A DNA stretch of 64,000 bases from Ruegeria lacuscaerulensis (GCF_013031245.1 NZ_WPZL01000009.1:1-64000); one strand, 5' to 3'; counted from the first letter of the stretch, positions 45,080-56,035 are shown. Numbers and translations are program-made. Notes: generated from the letters alone by a model not told the origin.

Positions 45080-45913
45080 ATGGAAACCCTGTCAGAAAAT
45101 ACATGTTTTGGCGGCGTACAGGGCGTATACCGCCATGCTTCGGCCACGTGTAAATGCGATATGACTTTTGGCCTGTTTCTGCCCGCCGAAGCCAGGGACG
45201 GACCGGTCCCGGTTCTGTGGTATCTGTCTGGCCTGACCTGCACCCACGAAAACGCGATGACCAAAGCCGGGGCACAGGCCTGGGCAGCGGAACAGGGTAT
45301 TGCCGTCGTGTTTCCGGACACCTCGCCGCGTGGTGAAGGCGTGGCCGATCACGAAGATTATGATCTGGGCCAGGGCGCCGGGTTCTATGTGAATGCAACT
45401 CAAGCACCCTGGGCACCGCATTTCAACATGTGGGATTACGTGGCCGAGGAACTGCCGGCGCTGCTAGTCGAGAACTTCGCCATTGACGGTGACCGTCAGG
45501 CGATCACCGGTCATTCCATGGGCGGTCACGGTGCCCTGACGCTGGCGATGAATCTGCCGGGGCGGTTCCGGTCAGTCTCGGCCTTTGCACCGATCTCGAA
45601 CCCGACCGTCGCCGATTGGGGCCGCAAGCAACTTGGCGCCTATCTGGGCGAGGACGAGGCGGCGTGGGTAAAACATGACGCTTCGATGCTGATGAAGGCA
45701 AAAGGCTTTGACGGACCGATCCTGATCGACACCGGGGCAAACGACCAGTTCATCGAACTGCTGCGCCCTGAAGCCTTGGCACATGCGATCGCCGAACGTC
45801 GCCAGCAGGCGACTTTCAGACTGCACCCCGGCTATGATCATTCATACTTCTTTGTATCCACCTTCATGGAAGATCACATCACATTCCACGCCGAAGCGCT
45901 GTACGGAGACTGA
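45080..45913 (+). CDS. fghA: S-formylglutathione hydrolase
   Basis: This 277-residue serine hydrolase has the esterase D family layout. The segment PVLWYLSGLTCTHENAMTKAG is near the start and the nucleophile elbow is ITGHSMGGHGAL. The acid is in IDTGANDQF and the histidine in HPGYDHSYFFVST. It hydrolyses S-formylglutathione to formate and glutathione in formaldehyde detoxification. No glutathione-dependent formaldehyde dehydrogenase gene is adjacent. The next gene, sthA, starts three bases after its stop codon. Confidence 0.95.
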   Translation: METLSENTCFGGVQGVYRHASATCKCDMTFGLFLPAEARDGPVPVLWYLSGLTCTHENAMTKAGAQAWAAEQGIAVVFPDTSPRGEGVADHEDYDLGQGAGFYVNATQAPWAPHFNMWDYVAEELPALLVENFAIDGDRQAITGHSMGGHGALTLAMNLPGRFRSVSAFAPISNPTVADWGRKQLGAYLGEDEAAWVKHDASMLMKAKGFDGPILIDTGANDQFIELLRPEALAHAIAERRQQATFRLHPGYDHSYFFVSTFMEDHITFHAEALYGD

Positions 45914-45916
45914 GGC

Positions 45917-47386
45917 ATGAGCAAGTACGATTACGACCTGATCATCATCGGGTCTGGCCCCTCGGGACGCTCGGCAGCGATTCAAGCGGGTAAGCTGAAA
46001 CGGCGCGTGCTAGTGATCGACCGCAAGGATCGGCTGGGCGGGGTGTCAGTCCATACCGGCACTATCCCGTCCAAAACTCTGCGCGAGACGGTACTGAACC
46101 TGTCCGGCTGGCGCGAGCGCAGCTTTTATGGACGCTCGTACCGCGTCAAGGATCAGATACGTGCCGAAGACCTCAAGGCGCGTTTGCATATGACGCTCGA
46201 TCATGAGGTCGATGTTCTGGAGCACCAGTTCAACCGTAATCATGTGGAAACTCTAAACGGGCTCGCGAAATTCGTAGGCCCGCATGAGGTGGAAGTTGCC
46301 ACGGATGCCGGTGAAAAAACGCGGCTGACAGCAGCCAAGTTCCTGATCGCCACGGGGACGAAAACCTATCGACCGGACTATGTACCATTCAACGGCAAGA
46401 CCGTGGTGGACGGGGACGAATTTTTGGAAATGGCCGAAATCCCCCGTTCGCTGGTGGTGATCGGCGCAGGGGTGATCGGCGTCGAATACGCCACCATGTT
46501 CTCAGCACTGGATGTTCGCGTCACGCTGATCGAGCCACGCGACACGTTCCTGGATTTCATTGACAGCCGGTTGATCCACGATTTCACGCATCAGATCCGT
46601 GAGAATGGGGTGGATCTGCGTTTAGGGTCCGCGGTTGAAAAGATCGAAGATGCGGGCGGCCACGTAGAATTGACACTGGATAACGGGCGCCATGTGCGCG
46701 CCGAGATGCTTCTGTTCGCGGCTGGACGTATGGGGGCGACGTCGGCACTGAATCTGGATGCGGTAGGGCTGAAAACCGATCACCGCAACCGGATCGAAGT
46801 TGATCGGAAGACATATCAGACAGCAGTCTCGCACATCTATGCCACCGGCGACGTGATCGGGCATCCCTCGCTGGCGTCGACTTCGTTGCAACAGGGGCGC
46901 GTGGCGGCGTGCCATGCGTTGGAAACTCCGACACTTCCGGAAAGTCCATGGTATCCTTATGGTATCTATTCCGTGCCGGAAATTTCCACTTGCGGCATGT
47001 CCGAGGAAGAACTGCAGGAGCGTGGCATTCCCTATGAGGTGGGCGTGGCGCGCTTCCGCGAAACCTCGCGCGGACACATCATGGGGCTGGAGCACGGCAT
47101 GCTGAAGATGCTGTTCTCGCTTAAAACCCGTCGGGTGCTGGGCGTGCAGATCGTGGGCGAAGGTGCAACCGAGCTGATTCACATCGCGCAGGCGGTACTG
47201 AACCTGAAAGGTACCGTGGATTACTTCGTGCAGAACACGTTCAACTATCCGACGTTGGCCGAAGCCTACAAGATCGCCGGTCTGGACGCATTCAACCGGA
47301 TGCCTATTCCGGAAGAATTCAAGGTGCGTAAGAAATCCCCCGAACTCGTTAAGGAACCCGTCAAAAAAGAGGCCAAGAAGGCGTGA
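45917..47386 (+). CDS. sthA: Soluble pyridine nucleotide transhydrogenase
   Basis: This 489-residue flavoprotein has the FAD-binding start [20 protein letters not shown] and the NAD(P)-binding [13 protein letters not shown]. The place where lipoamide dehydrogenases carry the redox disulfide reads [12 protein letters not shown], with no CxxxxC pair, the hallmark of SthA. The interface domain ends near [11 protein letters not shown], and the tail is lysine-rich. It equilibrates NADH/NADP+ with NAD+/NADPH. Its stop overlaps the next start (GTGA). Confidence 0.94.
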   Translation: MSKYDYDLIIIGSGPSGRSAAIQAGKLKRRVLVIDRKDRLGGVSVHTGTIPSKTLRETVLNLSGWRERSFYGRSYRVKDQIRAEDLKARLHMTLDHEVDVLEHQFNRNHVETLNGLAKFVGPHEVEVATDAGEKTRLTAAKFLIATGTKTYRPDYVPFNGKTVVDGDEFLEMAEIPRSLVVIGAGVIGVEYATMFSALDVRVTLIEPRDTFLDFIDSRLIHDFTHQIRENGVDLRLGSAVEKIEDAGGHVELTLDNGRHVRAEMLLFAAGRMGATSALNLDAVGLKTDHRNRIEVDRKTYQTAVSHIYATGDVIGHPSLASTSLQQGRVAACHALETPTLPESPWYPYGIYSVPEISTCGMSEEELQERGIPYEVGVARFRETSRGHIMGLEHGMLKMLFSLKTRRVLGVQIVGEGATELIHIAQAVLNLKGTVDYFVQNTFNYPTLAEAYKIAGLDAFNRMPIPEEFKVRKKSPELVKEPVKKEAKKA

Positions 47387-47841
47387 CGACCCTTTATGTT
47401 GATGGTGATGCCTGCCCGGTGAAAGCCGAAGCCGAACGTGTGGCGACCCGGCACAAGGTCCCGATGGCGCTGGTGTCCAACGGCGGGCTGCGGCCATCAG
47501 CAAACCCTCTGGTGCAGGTTGTCATCGTGGCGGAGGGTGCGGATGAGGCCGACAAATGGATCGCCACACGCTGTGGCACAGGGGATGTGGTCGTGACGTC
47601 CGACATCCCCTTGGCCGCGAAATGCGTCGAAGCCGGCGCGAGAGTTCTGCGTCCCAATGGCGAGGTGTTCACAGCCGCCAATATCGGCCAACAACTGGCG
47701 ATGCGCGACCTGATGGCTGATTTGCGCGCGGCCAATCCTCTGGGCTCGGGCGGCGGTGGCAAACCCTTTGGCAAGACGGATCGGTCCCGGTTTCTGGACG
47801 GCTTGGAGCGCGAAATACGGGCTGCGCTTCGCCAGGCTTAA
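47383..47841 (+). CDS. UPF0178/YaiI-family protein
   Basis: This 152-residue protein matches the YaiI/YqxD family: [19 protein letters not shown] at the start, [20 protein letters not shown] in the middle and [15 protein letters not shown] at the end. The acidic residues are consistent with a PIN/NYN-like metal-binding fold, but the function is unknown. It starts with GTG overlapping the sthA stop by four bases, so it is translated with that gene. Confidence 0.92.
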   Translation: MTTLYVDGDACPVKAEAERVATRHKVPMALVSNGGLRPSANPLVQVVIVAEGADEADKWIATRCGTGDVVVTSDIPLAAKCVEAGARVLRPNGEVFTAANIGQQLAMRDLMADLRAANPLGSGGGGKPFGKTDRSRFLDGLEREIRAALRQA

Positions 47842-48045
47842 ACACAAGGCCAAAACGTCACATCACCGAGTTACCCGCAGCTTTCGCTTGCGAAATGCAA
47901 CGGCACCCCAGACACTCATGTGCGAAGGAATGCGTGTTTCTGGAACAATTGACATTTACACATCCGGAAGGTTGGCTATTGGACGCCATGCTAGCACCGA
48001 CATTGATATGGTCAAAAACGCGCATTTGAAAAAGGAGGCGGCATT

Positions 48046-49140
48046 TTGAAAGTAAATGGCAATCATTACAGGTCGATCTGGTGGGACAAATCTGCCGGAG
48101 AAGTTAGGATAATCGATCAGCGGTGGTTGCCGCATGAGTTTAGGGTCGTGACCTTAAAATCCCTGGAGGAGTTTGCGGCGGCGATCCGTGATATGTGGGT
48201 CCGGGGCGCGCCTTTGATTGGTGCAACAGCCGCGTTCGGGATTGCCGAACAGATGTCGCGCGACAGTTCTGAAGCCTCGTTTGATGCCGCTTACAAGGTT
48301 TTGAACGCTACGCGGCCAACAGCAATCAACCTTCGCTGGGCGTTAGACAGATGTCGCGACGCGCTGATGCCCCTTGCCGCCAGTGACCGAGCGGATCACT
48401 CGTGGGCACTAGCTCAGGAAATCGCGGACGAAGACGTCGAGATCAACGCATCGATTGGGCGGCATGGGCTGGAACTAATCAAGGACATCGCTGCCCGAAA
48501 GCCGAAGGGCGAACCGGTGCGCCTGCTGACCCATTGCAACGCGGGATGGCTGGCGACGGTGGATTGGGGAACGGCCACCAGCCCCATGTACCACGCGCAT
48601 GAGGCAGGCATTCCGGTTCAGGTCTGGGTCGATGAGACACGGCCGCGCAATCAGGGCGCGTTGACGTCGTGGGAACTGGGTGAGAACGGCATCCCCCACC
48701 GTTATATCGTCGACAATGCTGGCGGGCACCTGATGCAGCACGGGTTGGTCGACGCGGTGATCACCGGCACGGACAGAACCACAGCGCAAGGGGACGTCTG
48801 CAACAAGATCGGCACCTATCTGAAAGCGCTTGCGGCCCACGACAATGGCATTCCATTTTATGTTGCCCTGCCCTCGCCCACAGTTGACTGGACAGTCCGC
48901 GATGGCGTGGCTGAAATCCCGATTGAAGAACGCGATCAGCGCGAGGTGACACATGTCATGGGCGTTGGCGATCAGGGTTCTGTCGAAGACGTGCGTGTCA
49001 CGCCCGATGGAACCGAAGGCGGCAATCCGGCTTTTGACGTCACCCCCAACCGTCTGGTGACCGGCCTGATCACTGAACGCGGCGTCTGTGACGCATCGCC
49101 CGAGGGACTGGCCGCGCTGTTCCCGGAGCGGGCAGATTAA
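48046..49140 (+). CDS. mtnA: S-methyl-5-thioribose-1-phosphate isomerase
   Basis: This 364-residue isomerase of the eIF2B-like family converts methylthioribose-1-phosphate to methylthioribulose-1-phosphate. The catalytic cysteine is in [16 protein letters not shown] and the catalytic aspartate in [20 protein letters not shown]. The start is a TTG with a very strong ribosome binding site (AAAGGAGG) seven bases before it. No mtnK, mtnP, mtnB, mtnC or mtnD is nearby. The next gene is a class II aldolase/SDR fusion, which points to a DHAP-type shunt rather than the full methionine salvage cycle. Confidence 0.94.
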   Translation: MKVNGNHYRSIWWDKSAGEVRIIDQRWLPHEFRVVTLKSLEEFAAAIRDMWVRGAPLIGATAAFGIAEQMSRDSSEASFDAAYKVLNATRPTAINLRWALDRCRDALMPLAASDRADHSWALAQEIADEDVEINASIGRHGLELIKDIAARKPKGEPVRLLTHCNAGWLATVDWGTATSPMYHAHEAGIPVQVWVDETRPRNQGALTSWELGENGIPHRYIVDNAGGHLMQHGLVDAVITGTDRTTAQGDVCNKIGTYLKALAAHDNGIPFYVALPSPTVDWTVRDGVAEIPIEERDQREVTHVMGVGDQGSVEDVRVTPDGTEGGNPAFDVTPNRLVTGLITERGVCDASPEGLAALFPERAD

Positions 49141-49265
49141 CAGATTGTTTACGGGCATTACGGAAGGTGCGGCCAATCGTGACAGAAGCGGTATCCGGTT
49201 TGGCCGATAGCAACTGCGCAGTAAGGACTGTAAACGGGCGGCAATGAATTTGGCTGGGAAAAGCA
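49141..49265. promoter_or_regulatory. Gap between mtnA and aldolase gene
   Basis: This 125-base gap contains GTTTAC near 49146 and GTAAAC near 49231, which could pair over a long distance. No recognised riboswitch or promoter is evident. The genes are probably co-transcribed but not translationally coupled. Confidence 0.25.
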
Positions 49266-51302
49266 ATGATTGAGAACTTGTACAAGGCCGACGAGGCCAA
49301 TTCATGGCGCAAGAATGCGGGCACGGACCCTGCGGATCAGGAACTGGGCGAACGCGTCTATACCTCACGCCTGATCGGCCAGAACCCCGACCTGCTGATG
49401 CACGGGGGCGGTAACACGTCTGTCAAACTCCGGCGACCCGATCTGTTCGGAAACTTGCAGCGTGTCCTTCATGTGAAAGGATCGGGCTGGGATCTGGACA
49501 CGATTGAGGCGCCGGGGCTTCCCGGTGTCTGGCTCGATCCCCTGATGAAGCTGCGCAACCTGGACCGCCTTTCCGATTTCGACATGGTGAACGTCCAGCG
49601 TGCGAACCTGTTGGATTCGGGCTCGCCCAACCCATCGGTTGAAACCCTGTTGCACGCCTTCCTGCCTCATAAATATGTAGATCACACCCACGCCACGCCG
49701 TTTCTGGTGCTGGCCAACCTGCCCAACGCCACCGAAATCTGCCGTGAGATCTTTGGCGACCGTCTAGGCATCGTTCCCTATATCATGCCGGGGTTCGGAC
49801 TGGCGAAGAAAGCCGCCGAAGTGTTCGAGGAAAACCCGGGTGTTGAAGGGTTGTTGCTGTTGCAGCACGGGCATTTCACATTCGGGGAAACCGCTCAGGA
49901 AAGCTATGATCGGATCGTGGCGCATACCAATGAAGTTGCTGCTTACTTTGGCATGAATGAACTGACTGCCATCGGCGTCCGCAAACCGGCGGACAAACTG
50001 GAAATTCTACCGGCTTTGCGCGGAGCCATTGCAAACATTTCAGCGGGTCGCGACGATCCGATGCCCGTATTCGACCTGCGAAATGGGCCGGACGTGATGG
50101 AGTTTTTCAGCCGGGCGGATATCGACGCGCTTTCGCTGCGCGGAATGGCCTCGCCTGACCATGTTTTGCGCACCAAAGGGTGTCCACTTGTGCTGCGCAC
50201 GGATGATCTGGCCGGTGGTCCGGCACGATTGAAGGAAAAGGTTGAGGAATTTGCCCGGACCTATCGCGCCTATTTTGATCGACAGTCTGCACAGGCGGAC
50301 GAGCCGAAGAAAATTCTTTCGACGGACCCGAAACATGCCTGGATTGAAGGGATCGGTGTCATCGGCATGGGCGCGAACGCAAAGGCTGCATCAGTCGCCG
50401 CGGATCTGGCCGAGCAAAACCTGAGAGTGCGCGCAATTGGCGAAGATGCGGGCGGCTTTTACCCACTGGGCGAAAAAGATCAGTTCGATTGCGAATACTG
50501 GTCGCTGGAGCAAGCCAAACTGGGCAAGAACACACCGCCACCGTTTCAAGGCAAGGTCGTTATGATCACGGGTGGCGCTGGCGCGATCGGTTTGGCAACG
50601 GCAAAGGCGTTTGCGCGAAACGGGGCCAATGTGCTGCTGGTGGACCGGGATGAAACAGCGCTGGCTGAGGCTGGTCATTCCTTGGGACGCTGGCACGGAA
50701 CCCATGCCTGCGACATCACCGAGGATGGTGCCGCTGACGCCGCAATTCATGCGGCCATTCAACGGTTCGGCGGCCTCGATATTCTTGTCAGCAATGCAGG
50801 GTCAGCCACAGGCGGCGCATTGCTGGACCTTGACGATCAGGCATTTCGCGACGCGTTCGAGTTGAACTTCTTCGCCCATAAATCCTTTGCCCTGAGCGCA
50901 GCGCGTGTGATGGAATTGCAGGGGCGCGGGGGTCAGATTTTGTTCAACATCTCCAAGCAGGCAATCAATCCGGGCCGGAACATGGGGGCATATGGCACAC
51001 CAAAGGCCGCGACGATGTTCCTTATGCGGCAACTCACGCTCGAACTTGCCGAGCTTGGAATTCGGGTCAATGGGGTAAATGCCGACCGGATTCGATCCGG
51101 ATTGCTGACCGCGGGCTTTATCAAAGAACGTGCCAACGCGCGCGGTGTCACGACCGAAACATATATGGCAGGTAACTTGCTGGGGCGCGAGGTCGAGGCG
51201 GTTCATGTCGCAGATGCTTTTGTAGCTCTGGCGCAGATGGAGCGGACAACGGGCCATGTCGTGACCGTTGACGGTGGAAATACCGAGGCAGAACTGCGCT
51301 GA
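49266..51302 (+). CDS. Bifunctional class II aldolase / short-chain dehydrogenase (RhaEW-like)
   Basis: This 678-residue fusion has two enzymes. Residues 1 to about 400 are a class II (zinc, aldolase/adducin) sugar-phosphate aldolase, with MHGGGNTSVKL and the metal-site histidines in KYVDHTHATPF. Residues from about 430 are an SDR with GKVVMITGGAGAIGLATAKA, NAG, and a YxxxK in GAYGTPKAAT. Such fusions are known as rhamnulose-1-phosphate aldolase/lactaldehyde dehydrogenase. Here, next to mtnA, the aldolase may split methylthioribulose- or 5-deoxyribulose-1-phosphate into DHAP and an aldehyde. The SDR domain could then reduce or oxidise that aldehyde. No rhamnose kinase or isomerase genes are present. 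Confidence 0.85.
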   Translation: MIENLYKADEANSWRKNAGTDPADQELGERVYTSRLIGQNPDLLMHGGGNTSVKLRRPDLFGNLQRVLHVKGSGWDLDTIEAPGLPGVWLDPLMKLRNLDRLSDFDMVNVQRANLLDSGSPNPSVETLLHAFLPHKYVDHTHATPFLVLANLPNATEICREIFGDRLGIVPYIMPGFGLAKKAAEVFEENPGVEGLLLLQHGHFTFGETAQESYDRIVAHTNEVAAYFGMNELTAIGVRKPADKLEILPALRGAIANISAGRDDPMPVFDLRNGPDVMEFFSRADIDALSLRGMASPDHVLRTKGCPLVLRTDDLAGGPARLKEKVEEFARTYRAYFDRQSAQADEPKKILSTDPKHAWIEGIGVIGMGANAKAASVAADLAEQNLRVRAIGEDAGGFYPLGEKDQFDCEYWSLEQAKLGKNTPPPFQGKVVMITGGAGAIGLATAKAFARNGANVLLVDRDETALAEAGHSLGRWHGTHACDITEDGAADAAIHAAIQRFGGLDILVSNAGSATGGALLDLDDQAFRDAFELNFFAHKSFALSAARVMELQGRGGQILFNISKQAINPGRNMGAYGTPKAATMFLMRQLTLELAELGIRVNGVNADRIRSGLLTAGFIKERANARGVTTETYMAGNLLGREVEAVHVADAFVALAQMERTTGHVVTVDGGNTEAELR

Positions 51303-51308
51303 AGGAAT

Positions 51309-51334
51309 AGTGGCGGTTGGTTCAAGCCGCCACT
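51309..51334. terminator. Hairpin between convergent genes
   Basis: AGTGGCGG (51309-51316) pairs perfectly with CCGCCACT (51327-51334). It lies at the convergent ends of the aldolase gene (plus) and the MFS gene (minus, stop at 51322). T-rich sequence follows only weakly on the minus strand, so it may be a modest bidirectional terminator. Confidence 0.45.
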
Positions 51335-52560
51335 GCTACCGGGCGGTTCTCACGGATTGGCAGGTGGACGACGGCGCTGAAGGCTCCGATGGCGACACCA
51401 ATCCACCAGACCAAGGTGTAGTCGCCATATTGGTCATACATGCGCCCGCCCAGCCAGACGCCCAGAAAGCTGCCCACCTGATGGCTGAAGAAGATGATGC
51501 CATACAGCGTGCCCATGTAGCGCAGCCCGTAAAGATGCGCGACCAGGCCCGAGGTCAACGGTACCGTGGCCAACCAGAGCGAACCCATCACCAGAGAGAA
51601 GACGATGACAGAAAGCGGGGTGATCGGGAACACGATGAACGCAGCCGCAGCTAGCGTACGTGCCGTGTAGACGGTGGCCAGCAAGTATTTCTTGGGAAAG
51701 TGGTTCCCTGCCCAGCCAGCCAGAAGTGTACCCCCAATATTCGCCATGCCGATCAGAGAAATAGAAACGGCGCCTAGTGCGGACGTTGTTGTTATCCCGA
51801 CAGAATGCAGTACTCCGCCCGGCTGTATGGGACCGCACATTTCAGTCACGAAGGCTGGGAAGTGGGCGGTGATGAAGCCCAACTGGTAGCCGCAGCTGAA
51901 AAAACCCAGAAAGATCAGCGCGTAAGAGGGATCGCGGAGGGCTTTCCCCAGAATCTGCGCCATGCTCTCTTCGAGGTCGGCTTTACTGACCGGTTGGGGT
52001 GCACGCATGAAGGGCAACACCAACACCAGAGCAAGAATCGCGGCTGCGAAAACAATGAACACCTGCTGCCAGGGCAGGAAACTCAGCATCCATTCGGCCG
52101 TCGGAGCACCAAGGACTTGCCCAAAACTGCCCGCAGCGGTCACGATGGCCAGCGACATTGAGCGGTTTTCATCCGACGATGCACGCCCGACCACGGCCAG
52201 AACCACGCCGAACCCCGTTCCGGCGATACCAAAGCCCACAAGCCAGGCGTACATCTGATGCTCGAATGGTGTCACCGACCACGCCGACAGCACCATACCG
52301 GCGGCATAGGTCAGAGCACCCAGAACAATTGCACGCCGGTCGCCCACTTTCTCGGCGATGGCGCCAAAAATGGGCTGACCGATCCCCCAGGCCAGATTCT
52401 GGACCGCTATCGCCATTGAGAAATCGGTCCGCAGCCAGCCGAATTCATCTGCGATTGGAATCTGGAACACGCCGAATGATGCCCGCACAGCAAAGCTGAC
52501 CGTGATGATGACACAGCCGACAATCAGGATCGGGTTCAGCAGGCGAGTGTATTGGGGCAT
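51322..52560 (-). CDS. MFS transporter
   Basis: This 412-residue protein has about 12 membrane segments and the architecture of monocarboxylate/oxalate-type MFS carriers. ASFGVFQIPIADEFGWLRTD lies near the N-terminus, GIGQPIFGAIAEKVGDRRAI is the loop 2-3 motif, and a matching FLGVWLGGRMYDQYGDY lies in the second half. It converges on the mtnA-aldolase unit. It could export or import a product of that pathway, but the substrate cannot be told from the sequence. Confidence 0.88.
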   Translation of the reverse strand: MPQYTRLLNPILIVGCVIITVSFAVRASFGVFQIPIADEFGWLRTDFSMAIAVQNLAWGIGQPIFGAIAEKVGDRRAIVLGALTYAAGMVLSAWSVTPFEHQMYAWLVGFGIAGTGFGVVLAVVGRASSDENRSMSLAIVTAAGSFGQVLGAPTAEWMLSFLPWQQVFIVFAAAILALVLVLPFMRAPQPVSKADLEESMAQILGKALRDPSYALIFLGFFSCGYQLGFITAHFPAFVTEMCGPIQPGGVLHSVGITTTSALGAVSISLIGMANIGGTLLAGWAGNHFPKKYLLATVYTARTLAAAAFIVFPITPLSVIVFSLVMGSLWLATVPLTSGLVAHLYGLRYMGTLYGIIFFSHQVGSFLGVWLGGRMYDQYGDYTLVWWIGVAIGAFSAVVHLPIRENRPVAVAA

Positions 52561-52681
52561 CGTGACCTCAGACGTTGAGTGGCAGACGTTAGCCCTTTGG
52601 CCCCGCGCGTCAATTCAGGAGTTTTGCGGTCGCTGATAAGCAAAATTGATGCGTCGCCGAAATGGCTGCTTTTCAATAGGC

Positions 52682-53764
52682 ATGGCGGACGCTATCCCTC
52701 GAGTCATGACGGGTTTGATTTCGCATTACGACACACTGGTTGCCGATGGCACCCTGACCAGAGATGACGCACAAGAGGCCGTTCTCCCCCAATTTGAACG
52801 CATCCGCACCGCATTGACCGAACCGGTAAAACGCGGGCTTTTTCGCAAAGCGCCACCTCCCCCCAAGGGGTTATATTTGTGGGGCGGTGTCGGGCGTGGG
52901 AAATCGATGCTGATGGACATGTTCGTCGACTCGTTGGAGGATATTCCCGCACGGCGGGTCCATTTCCACGCATTCATGCAGGAAATTCACGCTGGCATGC
53001 ACAAGGCCCGTAAAGAAGGAGTCGAGGATGCACTGGCGCCAATTGCCGCCTCGGTTGTCAAATCGGTGCGCGTGCTTGCTTTTGACGAGATGCAGATCAC
53101 CGATATCACCGACGCGATGATCGTTGGCCGTTTGTTCGACATGCTGCACGAAGGCGGGGTGGTGATTGTCACCACCTCGAACCGCCATCCGGATGATCTG
53201 TACAAGGACGGGTTGAACAGGCAGCTTTTCCTGCCCTTCATCGCCCATATCAAAGAACAACTTGAGGTGTGGGAGCTGATCTCACCCACCGATTACCGCC
53301 AGAACCGGCTTGAAGGTGCGCCGGTCTATTTCACTCCGATCGGACCAGAGGCGCGGCAGAGCATCCGCAGCGTGTGGAACGATCTGGCAGGCGGTGCGGC
53401 CGCCCCCCTGATCCTGCAGGTCAACGGGCGCGCGGTGGAACTGCCCGCGTTTCGCAACGGTGTGGCCCGGGCCAGCTTTTATGACTTGTGCGGTCGAATG
53501 CTGGGACCCGCGGATTACCTGGCCATCGCCGAAGAGATAAAAGTACTGGTGCTTGAGGACATCCCCCGCCTGTCGCGCAACAACTTCAACGAAGCAAAAC
53601 GCTTTGTCACGCTGATCGACGCGCTGTATGAGGCAAAGGTCCGGTTGATCTGCTCGGCCGCGGCCGAACCCGAGATGCTGTATGTCGAGGGTGAGGGGAC
53701 GTTTGAGTTCGAACGCACAGCGTCACGCCTGCGCGAGATGCAGGATCAGGATTGGGGGCATTGA
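52682..53764 (+). CDS. zapE: Cell division protein ZapE (AFG1-like ATPase)
   Basis: This AAA+ type ATPase of about 360 residues has Walker A (LYLWGGVGRGKSMLMDMF), Walker B (VRVLAFDEMQITDI) and the sensor segment VIVTTSNRHPDDLYKDGLNR. The family ending is EAKVRLICSAAAEPE. ZapE acts at the division site and modulates FtsZ rings. The bacterial family is also related to mitochondrial Lace1/Afg1. The start is uncertain: ATG codons at 52646, 52682 and 52706 are all possible and none has a clear ribosome binding site. Confidence 0.92.
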   Translation: MADAIPRVMTGLISHYDTLVADGTLTRDDAQEAVLPQFERIRTALTEPVKRGLFRKAPPPPKGLYLWGGVGRGKSMLMDMFVDSLEDIPARRVHFHAFMQEIHAGMHKARKEGVEDALAPIAASVVKSVRVLAFDEMQITDITDAMIVGRLFDMLHEGGVVIVTTSNRHPDDLYKDGLNRQLFLPFIAHIKEQLEVWELISPTDYRQNRLEGAPVYFTPIGPEARQSIRSVWNDLAGGAAAPLILQVNGRAVELPAFRNGVARASFYDLCGRMLGPADYLAIAEEIKVLVLEDIPRLSRNNFNEAKRFVTLIDALYEAKVRLICSAAAEPEMLYVEGEGTFEFERTASRLREMQDQDWGH

Positions 53765-53773
53765 CGCCCCACC

Positions 53774-55048
53774 CTACCCGTTTTCGCGCAGGATATTGCC
53801 TGCCAGGTACAATGAGCCACAGATCAGAACCCGCGCCTGCGGGTCTTTTTCGATGATGACCTGCAAGGCATCTGCCACACCGTCGGCGGTGGACGCAGGC
53901 AGGCCAACCCGTGTGGCTGCAACTGCGGTATCTTCGGCGCTTAAGGTATTGGCTTCACCAGGGATCGAAACGGCAGTCAGGCTTTGGACCTGATCAGCCA
54001 GCGGTGCCAGATATCCTGTCACGTCTTTCGTATTCAGCATGCCGCAGATCATATGCGTGGAACGCTTGGGCAGCTTGCCAAGAACATCCGCCAGGGCAAT
54101 ACCGGCAGCAGCATTGTGTCCACCATCCAGCCATAGTTCGGCATGTGCTGCCTGTTCAACCAGTGGGCCGGTCTTCAACCGCTGCATCCGGGCGGGCCAT
54201 TCAGCCTTGGCCATCGCAGCCTCATAAGCGTCATCGCCGAGGTTCAGGTGGCGCAAAACCGCCAGCGCGGCCCCGGCATTCTGAATCTGATGTGCGCCCA
54301 GCAGTTTGGGAAGCGGCAGGTCGCGCAACCCGGTTTCGTCCTGATAGACCAATCGCCCGTTTTCTTCGGTGACGTGCCAGTGCTGTCCGTAGACCAGAAG
54401 CGGCGCACCCAGACGCGCGGCGGTGTATTCGATGACCTCCATCGCTTCATCCTGTTGCGGGCCGACGATGCAGGGAACGCCCGGTTTGATGATCCCGGCC
54501 TTTTCGGCGGCGATCTTGCCCAGCGAATTTCCAAGGAACTGTTCGTGGTCAATGGAGACCGGCGTGATCACGGTAATCGCTGGTTCGTGGATGACGTTGG
54601 TAGCGTCCAGACGACCACCCAAACCGACCTCGAGCAGTGTGTAATCAGCCTGCGTCCGCGCGAAGGCCAGCAAAGCGGCGCAGGTCGTGATCTCGAAATA
54701 GGTGATATTCTCACCACCGTTGGCGGCGTAGCATTCGTCCAGAACTGCTGTCAGATCGGATTCGGATATCAGCTCGCCGGCCAGCCGGATGCGTTCGTGG
54801 AACCGCGCCAGATGCGGCGAAGTATAGGCATGAGCCGAGAGCCCCGCCCCTTCCAACCCGGCGCGGATCATTGCCTGCGTCGATCCTTTGCCGTTGGTGC
54901 CAGCGATATGGATCACCTGTGGCAGCTTTGTCTGCGGGTTGTCCAGAGCGGCCAGCAAACGCCAGACGCGGTCCAAGGTCAGGTCAATGATCTTGGGGTG
55001 CAGCGCCATCATCCTTTCAAGGATGAGGTCCGATGTCTGATCGGTCAT
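53774..55048 (-). CDS. folC: Bifunctional folylpolyglutamate synthase / dihydrofolate synthase
   Basis: This 424-residue Mur-ligase-like enzyme has the ATP loop [20 protein letters not shown] and the folate loop region [17 protein letters not shown] later segment is [13 protein letters not shown], and the C-terminal domain contains [15 protein letters not shown]. It adds glutamate to dihydropteroate and to folates. Its start overlaps the accD stop by four bases, the common accD-folC arrangement, and it converges on zapE. Confidence 0.95.
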   Translation of the reverse strand: MTDQTSDLILERMMALHPKIIDLTLDRVWRLLAALDNPQTKLPQVIHIAGTNGKGSTQAMIRAGLEGAGLSAHAYTSPHLARFHERIRLAGELISESDLTAVLDECYAANGGENITYFEITTCAALLAFARTQADYTLLEVGLGGRLDATNVIHEPAITVITPVSIDHEQFLGNSLGKIAAEKAGIIKPGVPCIVGPQQDEAMEVIEYTAARLGAPLLVYGQHWHVTEENGRLVYQDETGLRDLPLPKLLGAHQIQNAGAALAVLRHLNLGDDAYEAAMAKAEWPARMQRLKTGPLVEQAAHAELWLDGGHNAAAGIALADVLGKLPKRSTHMICGMLNTKDVTGYLAPLADQVQSLTAVSIPGEANTLSAEDTAVAATRVGLPASTADGVADALQVIIEKDPQARVLICGSLYLAGNILRENG

Positions 55049-55977
55049 TTCTCTTCCGTGTCCTCAGCCGGAGCATCGACCTTGGTGTCTTCCGGTTCCG
55101 GCGCGGGCAGGTCGCCTTTGACCGCAGGAGGCTGATTCATCAGCATGCGTGTAATGGTGATCAGCTCGTCACGCATTTCGGTCCTCTTGGTCACGCGATC
55201 CAGCATGCCGTGATCCAGCAGGTACTCCGCGCGCTGGAACCCTTCGGGCAGCTTTTCACGGATGGTCTGTTCGATCACACGCGGACCGGCAAAACAGATC
55301 AGCGCGTTGGGTTCGGAAATATGCACATCGCCCAACATCGCATATGAGGCTGTCACGCCGCCCGTGGTCGGGTGAGTCAGCACGACGATATAGGGCAAGT
55401 TTGCCTCTTTCAGCATTTCGACGGCCACGGTGGTACGCGGCATCTGCATAAGGCTAAGGATTCCCTCCTGCATCCGCGCGCCGCCTGCCGCCGAGAACAG
55501 GATCAGCGGGCGTTCCAGTTTTACCGCCTCTTGTGCTGCAGCGATGATGGCGTTGCCTACATACATCCCCATCGAACCGCCCATGAACGAGAAATCCTGC
55601 GCGGCGGCCACGATCGGCGTGCGCCCGATCTCACCACTTGCGACCAGCATCGCTTCCTTCTCACCGGTCTTTTTCTGAGCCGCCTTCATGCGATCGGGGT
55701 ATTTCTTCTGATCGCGGAACTGCAGTGGGTCGTCCTTAGGCGCAGGAACCGCGACCTCGGTGAAAATTCCACCATCGAACAGGTGGCTGAACCGGTCCCG
55801 TGGGGTGATCGCCATGTGATGTTCACACTGGGTGCAGACATTCTGATTTTCCGCCAACTCGCGGTGAAACAACATCGTTCCGCACTCGTCGCATTTGTGC
55901 CAAAGGTTTTCGGGCACTTCCCGACGTGAGAAGATCGAATTGATCCGGGGGCGGACGTAGTTTGTGATCCAGTTCAT
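55045..55977 (-). CDS. accD: Acetyl-CoA carboxylase carboxyltransferase subunit beta
   Basis: This 310-residue subunit starts [14 protein letters not shown] and has the four-cysteine zinc ribbon CDEC and CTQC (residues 28-50). The carboxyltransferase core shows [19 protein letters not shown] and [13 protein letters not shown]. The acidic tail ([18 protein letters not shown]) is typical for alphaproteobacteria. It works with AccA in the first step of fatty acid synthesis. It is translationally coupled to folC. Confidence 0.96.
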   Translation of the reverse strand: MNWITNYVRPRINSIFSRREVPENLWHKCDECGTMLFHRELAENQNVCTQCEHHMAITPRDRFSHLFDGGIFTEVAVPAPKDDPLQFRDQKKYPDRMKAAQKKTGEKEAMLVASGEIGRTPIVAAAQDFSFMGGSMGMYVGNAIIAAAQEAVKLERPLILFSAAGGARMQEGILSLMQMPRTTVAVEMLKEANLPYIVVLTHPTTGGVTASYAMLGDVHISEPNALICFAGPRVIEQTIREKLPEGFQRAEYLLDHGMLDRVTKRTEMRDELITITRMLMNQPPAVKGDLPAPEPEDTKVDAPAEDTEEK

Positions 55978-56035
55978 ATCGGAACCTTGTTATGCGGCGT
56001 TGACGTCAAATAAGACGCAACGGCAGGAAATGCAA

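Noticed and set aside
47842..48045. SAM or other riboswitch before mtnA
   Set aside because: I could not build a recognised riboswitch core. Only a strong ribosome binding site and the TTG start are supportable.
54143..55135. 330-codon plus-strand open frame
   Set aside because: It is fully antisense to folC, whose motifs are all in place, and shows no family motif of its own. High-GC third positions create such mirror frames.
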